DNA of 64,000 nt, from contig DUCM01000006.1 of the NCBI GenBank assembly GCA_012959785.1, forward strand, positions 1 to 64,000. Reading direction: 5' to 3'. Origin of the DNA: Planctomycetota bacterium. Its GTDB lineage: Bacteria > Planctomycetota > UBA1135 > GCA-002686595. Position numbers and translations under genes: made by a program. Under the pieces are notes generated by a model. It was not told the DNA's origin. It did no database searches and saw only the letters and a list, made by a program, of their open reading frames with translations. This document shows positions 45,816 to 55,036 of the stretch, piece by piece. Within the stretch, counting starts at the first letter, position 1; each line of letters begins with the position of its first letter.

Positions 45816-45845
45816 CGCCAGTCTCTTTCTTTTTCAAGGACAACC

Positions 45846-46295
45846 ATGCTCGACACTTTTCAGCCCCTGGTCGACGCCGTGCACGGCGTTGCCCTCGATG
45901 ACCCCCAAGCCGCCTGCGCCGAACTAACGCGCCGCCTGGATCCCGCGGGACCCGCAGGCCTGGCCCTCGCTGATGCACTCAAAGCCCTACTCGAAGAGGG
46001 CAAGATCTGCGACCGCGGCGAAGCCCCCGTGCGCTACAGCCGAGCGGCCAAGGCCAGCTTGGAGACCTCTCAGCTCTCGGTGGACACGGTGCTCATGTGC
46101 GGTCCCGGCCCGCGCCACCGCCACCCCACCGGCGAAGCCAGTTTTGCGATCGCCATAGACGGCGAGCCGCTCTTCGACGGCCAGGCGCCGGGCTGGGTGG
46201 TTCTGCCCCCCGACTCTGTTCATACCCCCACGGTAGAAGGCGGCACGATGCTGATCGTGTACCTCCTGCCCGATGGGAAGATGGAGTTTTTGTAG
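45846..46295 (+). CDS. PnbB/DUF4863-like cupin-type protein
   Basis: A 149-aa protein. The C-terminal part, PGPRHRHPTGEASFAIAIDG, then LFDGQAPGWVVLPPDSVHTP and a YLLPDGKMEF tail, resembles the family that includes 4-hydroxylaminobenzoate lyase. The two His-rich positions fit a cupin metal site. The N-terminal 60 residues are helical. Whether this copy is a lyase is not known, as the reaction is documented only for nitroaromatic-degrading bacteria. It lies 30 bases after the GT-C gene and faces the small Cys-containing gene with only two bases between the stops. Confidence 0.65.
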   Translation: MLDTFQPLVDAVHGVALDDPQAACAELTRRLDPAGPAGLALADALKALLEEGKICDRGEAPVRYSRAAKASLETSQLSVDTVLMCGPGPRHRHPTGEASFAIAIDGEPLFDGQAPGWVVLPPDSVHTPTVEGGTMLIVYLLPDGKMEFL

Positions 46296-46297
46296 GG

Positions 46298-46657
46298 TCA
46301 GGCGTCCTTCTTCGGAGCCAGCTTGCAGGCTTCGTCCCAGGTCCCGTCGAAGCGCTTGATGTAGGTCGCGATGTCGGCCTCGAGCTTGACGAAGTACTTG
46401 GCCGGGTCCTTCTTGATCTTTCTGATGCAACTCTTGCAGCACAGTCGGACCTCGCGGCCGCCCACGAGGTGTTTGATGGCAGCGCCCATGGAGCCCAGCT
46501 CTTCGCCGCTGACAGGACAGGTTGCAAGGGGGTACGGATCGCCGATGCGTTCCTCTGTGGGCGTGGGTGTGGACGGGTCGCGTGCGCCTTCCTGGGCGTC
46601 CCAGGCAAGAGCCAGGGCGGGTGCAGAAATAAGGAAAAGTAGGCTGGTGAGTTTCAC
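46298..46657 (-). CDS. TRASH/YHS-like metal-binding exported protein
   Basis: A 119-aa protein with a GTG start and a signal peptide ending ALALA. It carries CPVSGEELGSMG, then HLVGGREVRLCCKSCIRKI, a Cys-x3 pattern resembling the TRASH/YHS metallochaperone fold with at least four Cys. It follows the Cus-type RND gene on the same strand after 78 bases and is likely part of that operon, which suggests it binds or senses copper or silver in the periplasm. Function is inferred from the motif and neighbourhood, and the metal is not proven. Confidence 0.7.
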   Translation of the reverse strand: MKLTSLLFLISAPALALAWDAQEGARDPSTPTPTEERIGDPYPLATCPVSGEELGSMGAAIKHLVGGREVRLCCKSCIRKIKKDPAKYFVKLEADIATYIKRFDGTWDEACKLAPKKDA

Positions 46658-46735
46658 GGCTAGTCCTCGCGGAAAGGGCAGACGAAAGAAAATATTGGAA
46701 CAGAGACCGAAGTCGGCGGGACGGTCAGCCCCGCT

Positions 46736-49700
46736 CTACTCGGTACGGGAAGCCCTACGGGCGAGCTTCCATTCTTCGACCTGACAATAGAGGGTCGGCA
46801 CGACAAAGATTGTGATCAGGGCCACGGCCATGCCACCGATGGAGGGGATCGCCATGGGCACCATCACATCCGAACCGCGGCCCGTGGAGGAGAGCACCGG
46901 GAGCAGGGCCAGGCAGGTGGTGGCAGTGGTCATCAGGCAAGGCCGGATGCGTCGCCGGCCAGCCTGCACCACGGCGTCGCGCACCGCCTGACGGTCGGCG
47001 GGAGGTTTGGACTCGAAACTCTGCTTGAGGTAGGTCGCCATGATCACACCATCGTCGGTGGCGATGCCAAACAGCGCCAGGAAGCCGACCCAGACGGCCA
47101 CGCTCAGGTTGAGCGCCTTGATCTGGAAGAGCTCGCGCAAGTCCACGCCGCCGAAGCTGAAGTTGAGGAACCAGTCCTGGCCGTAGAGCCAGAGCATGAT
47201 GAGCCCCCCTGACCAGGCCACGAAGACCGCGCTGAAAACGATGCCCGTGGTGACGGTGGAGCGGAACTGCAAGTAGAGGATCATGAAGATCAGGAACAAC
47301 GCCAGGGGCAGGACGATTCGCAGACGAGAGGCAGCCCGCTGTTGGTTTTCGAAGTTCCCCGCAAAGCGGTACGAGACTCCGGCGGGCAGGGTGTAGTCAC
47401 CGGACTCGATGCGTTTGCTCAAGAAGCGCTGGGTTTCCTGCACCGCGTCGACTTCGGCCACTCCCGGGCGCTTGTCGAAGAGCACATAGGCCACCAGAAA
47501 AGTCTCCTCGCTCTTGATGACCTGCGGACCTCGGGTGTAACGCAGGTTGGCCAACTGGCCCAGGGGCACCTGCACGCCGACGTGGGCCGGCACCAGGATG
47601 TTGCCCAACTCCTCGACCTGATCGCGCAGGTCGCGGGGGTAACGCACACGCACGGGGTAACGCTCGCGGCCTTCCACCGTGTGGGTCAGGGTGCGCCCGC
47701 CGATGGCCACCTCGATCACATCCTGAACGGCGCGCACCGACAATCCGTAACGAGCGATGGCCGCCCGGTCGATGTCGATCTCGAGGTAGGGCTTACCGAT
47801 CACGCGGTCGGCCAGCACTGTGGCTGGATTCAGAGCCGGCACCTGGCGCAGGAGTTTTTCGAAATCCAACGCTACCTGCTCGATGGTCTCGAGGTCGGGG
47901 CCGTAGACCTTGATGCCCATGGGAGCGCGCATGCCGGTTTGCAGCATGATGCGCCGGGTCTCGATGGGTTGCAACATGGATGCAGTGGTCATGCCGGGCA
48001 CGCTGGCGGCCCGTTCGATCTCATCCCAGATGTCGCGCGGCGTCTCGATTTTGTCGCGCCACTGGCGGAAAACTCGGCCCTCCTCGTCGGGGATCAACTG
48101 GCCCTCGCTGTCGCGCAGGAACTCGTCCCGGGTCTCGTCGAAAGCGAAGAGCAGACGTTCTCCCGCAGCGTCGATCTTGTACTCGGGCTTGTAGTTGATG
48201 ACCGTTTCAACCATGGACACCGGTGCGGGATCGAGGGGGCTGTCCACGCGACCGATTTTGCCCACCACCTCGCTCACCTCGGGGATCTGCCCGATCAGCA
48301 TGTCCTGTTGTTGCAGGAGGTCGAAAGCCTCGCCGATGGACGCGTGGGCCATGGTCACTGGCATCAACAGGAATGAACCCTCGTCGAGGGCCGGCATGAA
48401 TTCCCTACCGAGCCCGGGGAACAGCCGCGAGGCTGCGCGCCAGGGTCCCCAGTGCTCCAAGTCGGTTTGGGTGAACTCATCCGAATCGAGAAGAGCGGCG
48501 GGCAAGACCGTGCGCACGGCGCCGACGGCACCCGTCAGGGGGCCGGCGAAGGGCCGCGCCAGTGATGCAAAGCCCACCCAGGAGAGGGCGCCAAAACAGA
48601 GCAGCCCCAGGGGAGCCGATAGGAACAGAAGCTTGTGCCGGAGGCACCAACGCAGGATCGATTCGTAGGACCAGATCACCACCTGGAAGAGAAACAGGAC
48701 CGACCCCAGAACCGCCACTGTGAAGAGGAAGTTGCCCACGGTTGCGCCGGGGCCCACGGGCTCCCAACGCTTTGCCAGGATAGCCCCCACCAAGAGCGCC
48801 AAGAGCGGCGCTGCGATGGGCATGCCGAACAATTTGGTGCGCCCGGCCAATCGTTCGCGGGTGCGCTTTGAGAGTCGCGGCTCGAGGATCTGCCAAACCC
48901 CCAGGGCCAGCATCACCGGCACCATCCACCAACGCCACCAAATCCCTGCCGCCAGGGCCAGGGCGAAACAAATCGCAGCCCAGGCCCTGCGCCGCGCCGT
49001 ACCGCGCTCCTCGCCACGGCCCAGGAGCAAGTGCGCCGCGGGCGGGATGATCACGAGAGCCACCACAATCGAAGCGAGCAGGGCGAAGGTCTTGGTGTAA
49101 GCGAGGGGCTTGAACAATTTGCCCTCGGCGCCCTCCATGGTGAACACCGGCAGGAAACTCACCACGGTAGTGAGCACCGCCGTCATGACTGCACCGCTGA
49201 CCTCAGACGCGCCACGGAAGACACTTTCCATGCGAGCACGGGCACCCTCGCCCGGCCTCGTGTGCACCAGGATGTTCTCGGTGAGCACGATGCCCATGTC
49301 CACCATGGTGCCGATGGCGATGGCGATTCCCGAGAGGGCCACGATGTTGGCGTCCACGCCGAATTGCTTCATGGCGATGAAGCACATCAAGACTGACAGG
49401 GGCAGCAGCCCCGAGATCAGGCCCGCGCTGCGCAGGTGCCCCACCATCATGAGCACCACGATGATGGTCACCAGAATCTCCTCTTCGAGAGCCGAGCGCA
49501 GGGTGCCAAGGGTCTCGTGGATCAGACCGGAGCGGTCGTAGAAGGGCACCACCGTGACCTGCGAGGTGCGCCCATCCGCAAGCTCGCGATTGGGGAGACC
49601 GGCGGAGAGTTCGGCAATCTTCTGCTTGACCCGTTCGATGACCTCCAGGGGGTTCGCGCCGTAGCGCACCACAACCACGCCCCCCACGGCCTCGGCGCCG

Positions 49701-50614
49701 CCCTTGTCCAGCGCACCCCGGCGCAGGGCCGGACCCAGGTTTACGTGGGCGATGTGTCCGATGGTGATGGGCACATCCTCGTTTACGGCCACCACCGTCT
49801 GCTCGATGTCTTCAATGGATTCGAGGAAGCCCAAGCCGCGCACCACATACTCCACGCGGTTGACCTCGATGGTGCGCGCGCCCACATCCACATTCGATGC
49901 GCTCACGGCCCGGAAGACATCGTCGAGGGTGACCGAGTGGGCGCGCATGGCGTCGGGGTCCACATCGATCTGGTACTCGCGCACAAAGCCGCCGATGGAG
50001 GCCACTTCGGCCACTCCCTCCACGCTCGCGAGGGCGTAGCGCACGAACCAGTCCTGCAAACTGCGCAGCTCGTGCAAGTCCCAGCCGCTGGCGGCCTGGC
50101 CGTCTTCATCGCGCCCTTCGAGGGTGTACCAGAAGACCTGGCCGAGGGGTGTGGCGTCGGGACCGAGGGCAGGCTGCACCCCGTCGGGCAGGGTGCCTGC
50201 GGGCAGGCTGCTCAGTTTTTCAAGCAGCCGACTGCGCGACCAGTAGAACTCCACATCCTCGTCGAAGATGACGAAGATCGACGAGAAGCCGAACATCGAA
50301 CTGGAGCGAATGCTCTTGACGCCAGGTACGCCCAGGAGCGCAACGGTCAAGGGATAGGTGACCTGGTCCTCGATGTCCTGAGGCGAACGGCCCGGCCAGG
50401 CGCTGAACAGGATTTGCTGGTTCTCGCCGGTGTCGGGAATCGCATCCACCGCCACCGGATCGCGCGGCAGACCGAGAAACTGCCAATCGAAGGGCGCCAC
50501 GAGGATGCCCCAGGAGATGCAGAAGAGCGTCAGCAGAGTGACCACCAGCTTGTTCTGCAAGCAGAACAGGAGCCCGCGGTCGAGCAGCGAGTGCTTGTCC
50601 GCCACGGGATCCAT
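46736..50614 (-). CDS. cusA: Heavy-metal RND efflux pump (CusA/CzcA type)
   Basis: A 1292-aa inner-membrane proton-driven pump, larger than the usual 1040-1060 aa. It has the usual opening (FCLQNKLVVTLLTLF) and HME-family segments DAIPDTGENQQIL, YPLTVALLGVPGVKSIRS and VDMGIVLTENI. The late part has ATDDGVIMATYLKQS in place of the canonical motif in helix 4. The central part carries extra hydrophobic and charged sequence (about residues 510-690), which accounts for the added length. The GTG/ATG start overlaps the cusB stop (GTGATG), so translation is coupled. Substrate copper or silver is inferred from the adaptor. Confidence 0.92.
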   Translation of the reverse strand: MDPVADKHSLLDRGLLFCLQNKLVVTLLTLFCISWGILVAPFDWQFLGLPRDPVAVDAIPDTGENQQILFSAWPGRSPQDIEDQVTYPLTVALLGVPGVKSIRSSSMFGFSSIFVIFDEDVEFYWSRSRLLEKLSSLPAGTLPDGVQPALGPDATPLGQVFWYTLEGRDEDGQAASGWDLHELRSLQDWFVRYALASVEGVAEVASIGGFVREYQIDVDPDAMRAHSVTLDDVFRAVSASNVDVGARTIEVNRVEYVVRGLGFLESIEDIEQTVVAVNEDVPITIGHIAHVNLGPALRRGALDKGGAEAVGGVVVVRYGANPLEVIERVKQKIAELSAGLPNRELADGRTSQVTVVPFYDRSGLIHETLGTLRSALEEEILVTIIVVLMMVGHLRSAGLISGLLPLSVLMCFIAMKQFGVDANIVALSGIAIAIGTMVDMGIVLTENILVHTRPGEGARARMESVFRGASEVSGAVMTAVLTTVVSFLPVFTMEGAEGKLFKPLAYTKTFALLASIVVALVIIPPAAHLLLGRGEERGTARRRAWAAICFALALAAGIWWRWWMVPVMLALGVWQILEPRLSKRTRERLAGRTKLFGMPIAAPLLALLVGAILAKRWEPVGPGATVGNFLFTVAVLGSVLFLFQVVIWSYESILRWCLRHKLLFLSAPLGLLCFGALSWVGFASLARPFAGPLTGAVGAVRTVLPAALLDSDEFTQTDLEHWGPWRAASRLFPGLGREFMPALDEGSFLLMPVTMAHASIGEAFDLLQQQDMLIGQIPEVSEVVGKIGRVDSPLDPAPVSMVETVINYKPEYKIDAAGERLLFAFDETRDEFLRDSEGQLIPDEEGRVFRQWRDKIETPRDIWDEIERAASVPGMTTASMLQPIETRRIMLQTGMRAPMGIKVYGPDLETIEQVALDFEKLLRQVPALNPATVLADRVIGKPYLEIDIDRAAIARYGLSVRAVQDVIEVAIGGRTLTHTVEGRERYPVRVRYPRDLRDQVEELGNILVPAHVGVQVPLGQLANLRYTRGPQVIKSEETFLVAYVLFDKRPGVAEVDAVQETQRFLSKRIESGDYTLPAGVSYRFAGNFENQQRAASRLRIVLPLALFLIFMILYLQFRSTVTTGIVFSAVFVAWSGGLIMLWLYGQDWFLNFSFGGVDLRELFQIKALNLSVAVWVGFLALFGIATDDGVIMATYLKQSFESKPPADRQAVRDAVVQAGRRRIRPCLMTTATTCLALLPVLSSTGRGSDVMVPMAIPSIGGMAVALITIFVVPTLYCQVEEWKLARRASRTE

Positions 50615-52635
50615 CACTGGTCGCCTCCCGAAGCGGCGTCGTGGTCGTGGCCGGCGTGCTCGTCTTCAGCGCCCTTGGAGGAGGGTTCTTCCGGGGCGGC
50701 CTCGGCGTCATCCCCTGACGGCGCGCTGGGTTGAAACTCCTCGCGTAACTCACCGCAGGTGAGCATCGAGCTGCCGAAGTAGGGGTTCAGAATGCCGTCT
50801 CCCACCTGCAACCAACTGGCTCCAGTGTCGTCGAAAGCCATGGGGCAATAGGCCTCGAAGCGTTGTTCGCTGCCTGTGTGACCGAACTCGCGTTCGAGGA
50901 CCAACATGCCCCGGGAAATGGCTTCGAAGGCCGCCCGCACAACTTCGATGTCCTCTGCCGCACGGGCTTCGCGCAAGCCGCTTTCGAGGTCCAGGCGCGC
51001 GGCTCGCCAAGTTTGCTTGGCCGCGTCGGGCAAGCCCTCGCCACGCACATGCGAAAGAGCGCCTGGAAACTCGCCCAGGGCCAGCAAGGCCACTTCCAAC
51101 CGATCTCCGCTGAGAGCCCTGTGCAAGTCGCCGTAAGTTGCGTAGAGATTCTCCAGCGACTTCAAAAACCAGCGCGCCACCGGCGCCGTCAGGCGCGGTG
51201 TCTCACCGGGAACTCCCATCATCGATGGTTTGGCGCGGATCTGCATCGAGCTGTCGATGCGGAAGGCGCCCTGCACCACGACTTCTTCGCCTTCTTCGAC
51301 GCCTTCGAGCACGATGTAGCGATCCCCGGCCCGGGGACCCAGACGCACTTCGCGGCCCTCGAAGGTGGGACGCTGAGCCCCGGGCACCTGGATGTAGACC
51401 ACGGCGCGCTTGCCGGTTAGCAGCACGGCGCTGGCGGGCAGCACCAGGGGCGCTGCGGAAGATTCCCCAACGCCCGCCACGAGTCCCAGCTCTTCAGCAG
51501 GTACGAGATCCATGCCGCACACATCGCAAGCTCCCGGTCCGTCCTTGACGATTTCGGGGTGCATGGGGCTGACCCACTTGCCGGCGAGGTAGGTGTCGAT
51601 CAAGCGACCCTCGGCGCCCACGCGGGCGGCAGCCACGGCCCGTACGAACATGCCAGGCTTGAGCTGGCCATCCCGGTTGTCCACATTGACGCGCACCATG
51701 GCCGTGCGCGTGTGCTCGTTGATGATGTCATCGATGAATGAGATGCGTCCCTCGATCAACTGGCCCGGCAGGGCCTCGGCTTCGATGGCGACCTCCTGGC
51801 CGTAGCGCAACCACGCGAGGTCCTTCTCGTAGGCGTCGAGTCGCACCCAGAGGTGATCGAGGTCGGCGATTTTGTAGATCACCGTGCCCGTCTGGACATA
51901 GGAGCCCTCCTCCACCAGTTTTTCGATCACCACTCCGGCGGCGGGCGAGGTCATGATCACATGGTCTTGAGCCGCGCCGCGTTTCAAGATGGCCTGCACC
52001 TGGTCCTCGGTCAAACCCATCAGGATCAGTTTTTCACGGGCGGCTGCAAAAGCGCGCCGATTGCTCGCGGCCAGAAACTCCGAGGCCTCCCCCGCCGTTT
52101 CGGTCAATCGGCCGCGGGCGGAAAGCAACTCTTCCTGGGCGCTGAAGAGCTCGGGGCTGTAGAGCTTGACCAGGTGATCGCCGAGGCGCACGCGCAGGCC
52201 TGTGAAGTCCACGAACAAACGGTCGAGACGGCCGGGTACCCAGGCCGAGATGGACTTCACCAGGGTCTCGTCAAAAGCCACCTTGCCCACCAGGCGCACG
52301 GGCCGTGTCAGGTGCGAACGCTCCACGGGGGCGGTGACCACACCGGCGAGCTCCACGGCCGCCGCTGACATGCTCAAGTGGCGGGGATCCTCGCCCGTGT
52401 CCTGGGCTTGGGGCACGAGGTCCATGCCGCACAGGGGGCAATCCCCTGCTTCGGGCAACTGGATCGTGGGATGCATCGGACAGATCCAGAGGCTCGGCTT
52501 CTCGGTCTGCGCCGTGGTTTCTTCGCTCGCGGTTCCGTTTTCGTGGGCACCAGGCGCGGGCGCCGTGCAGCGCCCCGCGAGAAAACAAAGCAGTCCCAGG
52601 GCCACGAGCCCGGCAGTTTTTGTGCTGAGAGTCAT
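50614..52635 (-). CDS. cusB: Copper/silver efflux adaptor (CusB-type) with two heavy-metal-binding modules
   Basis: A 673-aa periplasmic membrane-fusion protein joining the pump to the outer-membrane channel. After the signal (LLCFLAGRC, possible lipid Cys) come ICPMHPTIQLPEAGDCPLCG and later SPMHPEIVKDGPGACDVCG, two copies of the heavy-metal-binding module (x-CPMHP-x-C-x2-CGM). The core has lipoyl/beta-barrel segments (RVRLGDHLVKLYSPEL, DHLWVRLDAYEKDL) and the C-terminal part a DUF3347-like helix pair. The extreme C-terminus is His/Asp-rich (DEHAGHDHDAAS), another likely metal site. Overlaps both neighbours by ATGA, so all three core genes are coupled. Confidence 0.93.
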   Translation of the reverse strand: MTLSTKTAGLVALGLLCFLAGRCTAPAPGAHENGTASEETTAQTEKPSLWICPMHPTIQLPEAGDCPLCGMDLVPQAQDTGEDPRHLSMSAAAVELAGVVTAPVERSHLTRPVRLVGKVAFDETLVKSISAWVPGRLDRLFVDFTGLRVRLGDHLVKLYSPELFSAQEELLSARGRLTETAGEASEFLAASNRRAFAAAREKLILMGLTEDQVQAILKRGAAQDHVIMTSPAAGVVIEKLVEEGSYVQTGTVIYKIADLDHLWVRLDAYEKDLAWLRYGQEVAIEAEALPGQLIEGRISFIDDIINEHTRTAMVRVNVDNRDGQLKPGMFVRAVAAARVGAEGRLIDTYLAGKWVSPMHPEIVKDGPGACDVCGMDLVPAEELGLVAGVGESSAAPLVLPASAVLLTGKRAVVYIQVPGAQRPTFEGREVRLGPRAGDRYIVLEGVEEGEEVVVQGAFRIDSSMQIRAKPSMMGVPGETPRLTAPVARWFLKSLENLYATYGDLHRALSGDRLEVALLALGEFPGALSHVRGEGLPDAAKQTWRAARLDLESGLREARAAEDIEVVRAAFEAISRGMLVLEREFGHTGSEQRFEAYCPMAFDDTGASWLQVGDGILNPYFGSSMLTCGELREEFQPSAPSGDDAEAAPEEPSSKGAEDEHAGHDHDAASGGDQ

Positions 52636-53999
52636 CTTGAATTTCCTCCAACCAGTGCCTTGAGGCGCGCGCGCCCCTGGTAGTAATCGCGACAGGCGCG
52701 CCACATGGAAAGCTCGAGTTCAAACAGGGCGCGTTCGGCGTCGATCAGGTCGAGCACCCCGGCGCGGGCGGTGCGATAGCTTGAGAGAGTCAATTTGAAG
52801 GACTCGCGGGCGCGGGGCAGGAGCGAGTCGCGGAAGAGCACGATGCGCCGGGCTGCATCGTCCACGCGAAAAATCTCCTCGGCGAGGTCGGCTTCCAGCA
52901 CGCGGCGCCCGGCGTCCAACCGTTCGCGGGCGGCGCGGGCGCGCTGGCGCGCCTCGCGTTCAGCTGCGGCGTAGCTCGATGTCCACACGGGCAGGCTGAT
53001 AGATAGGCCCACGGCCAGGGGGTCTTCGCCGCTGCCGAGTGTCGAGGGCGAGCGCGCATCACCGGTCTGGATGTAGTCCAGGCTCACGCTGAAGCCGGGT
53101 TTCTTGTTGTAACTCGCGAGTTCCTCCGCTTGCCCTGCGGCTTGCAGTCGCGCCGCAAGTTCGCCGAGGGCCGGGCTCTCGTCGAGGGCGCGAGTCAAGA
53201 GCCGAGCGCTGTCCACGGGCAGGGTCTCTGGCACTTCGAGGACCGCCAGAGGCAGGAGGCCGCTCGTGGGCGGGAGGTGTGCAGCTTCAGCGAGTCGCGC
53301 CGAGAGGGCCCGGCGCCGATGCTGGTGACTGGCGAGGTCGTCTTCGAGGCGACCGATCTCGACTTGCATGCGCAGCAGATCCTCCTGCCCGGCACCGGTG
53401 CGCACGCGGCCCTGAATCACTGGTTCGAGGCCGCGCATGAGCTCGAGCAAGCCTTCGACGGTTTCGATTTCTCGGGCCAGGAAGGCGTAGCCGTAATAGG
53501 CCGACTCGATGCGTTGCGCAATCTCAAGGCGCGCGACGCCCACGCGCTCCTTCATTGCCAGGGCGCTACTCTCCTGCACACGCCCGGCCGCGGACAGTCG
53601 GCCGGGGAAGGGAATCGCCTGGGAGAGGGCGAAACGGCGCTCTTGGGGGCCGGTGCGGGTCTCCACCGACTCCAGGAACTCAGAGTAGCGCAGCTTTGGT
53701 TCGGGCCAGGCCGTGACCTGGGCAGCGCGCTCGTGGCTGGCCTGCCAGTCCGCCCGGGCGGCCAGGATGAGCGGGTGGTGTTCGAGACCCTGGGAGAGAT
53801 AGGAGTCGAGATCGGCGGGCGTGAAAGCATGCTGGGCCGGCGTCACCGGGGCGAACGCAGGGGCTACCGCTCTTTGGGAAAACTGAAGCGGCCTGCGTGT
53901 GCCTTGGCTCAGCTCTACCGCGGCGGGCGAGGAGGCGCAACTCGAAAGGGCCAGAGTGGCTGCCGCATAGAGGGCGGACAGCCGATGAGTGGTCTGCAT
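52632..53999 (-). CDS. cusC: TolC-type outer-membrane channel (CusC-like)
   Basis: A 455-aa outer-membrane efflux channel, a lipoprotein by the signal LALSSCASS. It shows two duplicated coiled-coil halves, with ALSQAIPFPGRLSAAGR and a LARALDESPALGELAARLQAA repeat-like helix, typical for the TolC/CusC family. It is the first structural gene of a coupled cusCBA operon (ATGA overlap with cusB) and is preceded by a small Cys-rich gene. Together with the adaptor it would export copper or silver directly from the periplasm across the outer membrane. Confidence 0.9.
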   Translation of the reverse strand: MQTTHRLSALYAAATLALSSCASSPAAVELSQGTRRPLQFSQRAVAPAFAPVTPAQHAFTPADLDSYLSQGLEHHPLILAARADWQASHERAAQVTAWPEPKLRYSEFLESVETRTGPQERRFALSQAIPFPGRLSAAGRVQESSALAMKERVGVARLEIAQRIESAYYGYAFLAREIETVEGLLELMRGLEPVIQGRVRTGAGQEDLLRMQVEIGRLEDDLASHQHRRRALSARLAEAAHLPPTSGLLPLAVLEVPETLPVDSARLLTRALDESPALGELAARLQAAGQAEELASYNKKPGFSVSLDYIQTGDARSPSTLGSGEDPLAVGLSISLPVWTSSYAAAEREARQRARAARERLDAGRRVLEADLAEEIFRVDDAARRIVLFRDSLLPRARESFKLTLSSYRTARAGVLDLIDAERALFELELSMWRACRDYYQGRARLKALVGGNSR

Positions 54000-54207
54000 G
54001 GAAGGGGCGAATGCGGGGGCCAGGAAATCGCCTGACCTGTGAGTGAACCAAGAGCTAAAGAATTCGCTGGCGCCACAGGGGCAGCCCGCAAAAACTCTGC
54101 ACGGAGGAACTCACTCGGAGCTACGCGTGGCTCGAGCTGCGCCGAAGAAAAGGGCGCGAAGTCACGAACCAAGAAGGGCGCGGCTCAAAGCGAGCGCACA
54201 CTCTCTC

Positions 54208-54630
54208 TCAGAGCCGAAAGACTTGCAGCAAGAGCCGCAAGGGTGGCCGTTGCCAGCCTGGCTCGCGACGCTCCAGGCGAAAGCCGCGTCCTGCATCAGC
54301 CTGGTCTTTCGATAAACGCAAAACCGCCCGAGGCCGTGGCGCGAGGGCCAGGAATTCGACCAGCCCAGGAGTTGTGGCGGGCAGGGGATCCCCGATGGGC
54401 GCGCAAGCGCAATCAGTGGGTGGGGAGAAGTCAAAGCTCGGTTCCGTGGGAGGAACCGAGGGCTCGCCCTCTTCTTCCTCGGCGCAGCAACCGCTGTCTC
54501 CCGCGACTTGCATCGCAGGGTCCATGCAGCAACAGTCCGAACCCGCCGCGGACTTCAGCGCACACCAGGCCAAGGCCCCCGCCGGTTGCAGCACGAGCTG
54601 CACCAGGGCGAAGAGGATGATCCACACCAT
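54208..54630 (-). CDS. Cys-rich exported protein at the head of the cus operon
   Basis: A 140-aa protein that starts at ATG 54630 (an in-frame GTG at 54696 is possible). A signal peptide (WIILFALVQLVLQPAGALA) is followed by clusters of Cys (DCCCMDP, DSGCCAEEEE, DCACAP) and Pro/Glu-rich sequence. No known domain, but the Cys pairs are suited to metal binding. It lies 208 bases upstream of cusC on the same strand. I infer a periplasmic metal-binding accessory or regulator. The C-terminal part is Arg-rich (RERREPG-like) and less sure. It could be two pieces joined by chance. Confidence 0.55.
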   Translation of the reverse strand: MVWIILFALVQLVLQPAGALAWCALKSAAGSDCCCMDPAMQVAGDSGCCAEEEEGEPSVPPTEPSFDFSPPTDCACAPIGDPLPATTPGLVEFLALAPRPRAVLRLSKDQADAGRGFRLERREPGWQRPPLRLLLQVFRL

Positions 54631-55036
54631 CCGCGCCCGGAGGGTCCGGGTTCGCAACGAGGCCGTCCTCTGGAGGCTGGGGCTGGGGTGTTGCACGGTG
54701 GCAGTTGAAGGGTGAAGTTGCAGCGTGATAGAGGCCGGGGCGTCAGGTAGCGCCTTGCAGGTGTCGCTCTGCAGCAGGGAGTAGGGCCCTTGGATCCGCT
54801 TGCTGGGGCCTGCTCGGCCCTGGAGTCCTCAGTGATACGGCCTATTCGTCGCCCGTAGAGGAACCAATGCAGGCTTTTTTCTGCGATCCCCGCCCCCCGT
54901 ACCGCCTCCAGGAATTCAAGTGTCGCCCGCAGAGATCCAAACGGGGCGAAAAAGCCCCTCGGGTCAGGCACTTCTTTTGTTTGCCGCCCGATTGGGGTGC
55001 CGACTCTTCGCGGCCGGTTTGGCATTCTCAGCGGCC
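54631..55036. other. 406-base divergent intergenic region
   Basis: The region lies between the leftward cus operon and the rightward TIKI-like lipoprotein gene and must contain both promoters. A metal-responsive operator would be expected here if the cus genes are regulated, but no convincing palindrome or -35/-10 pair was found by eye, and no regulator gene is adjacent. Confidence 0.35.

Noticed and set aside
47342-48376. Long + strand open frame inside cusA
   Set aside because: Antisense shadow of the RND pump. No ribosome site or domain.
49436-50734. 432-codon + strand open frame opposite cusA/cusB
   Set aside because: Antisense shadow of two strongly supported coupled genes.
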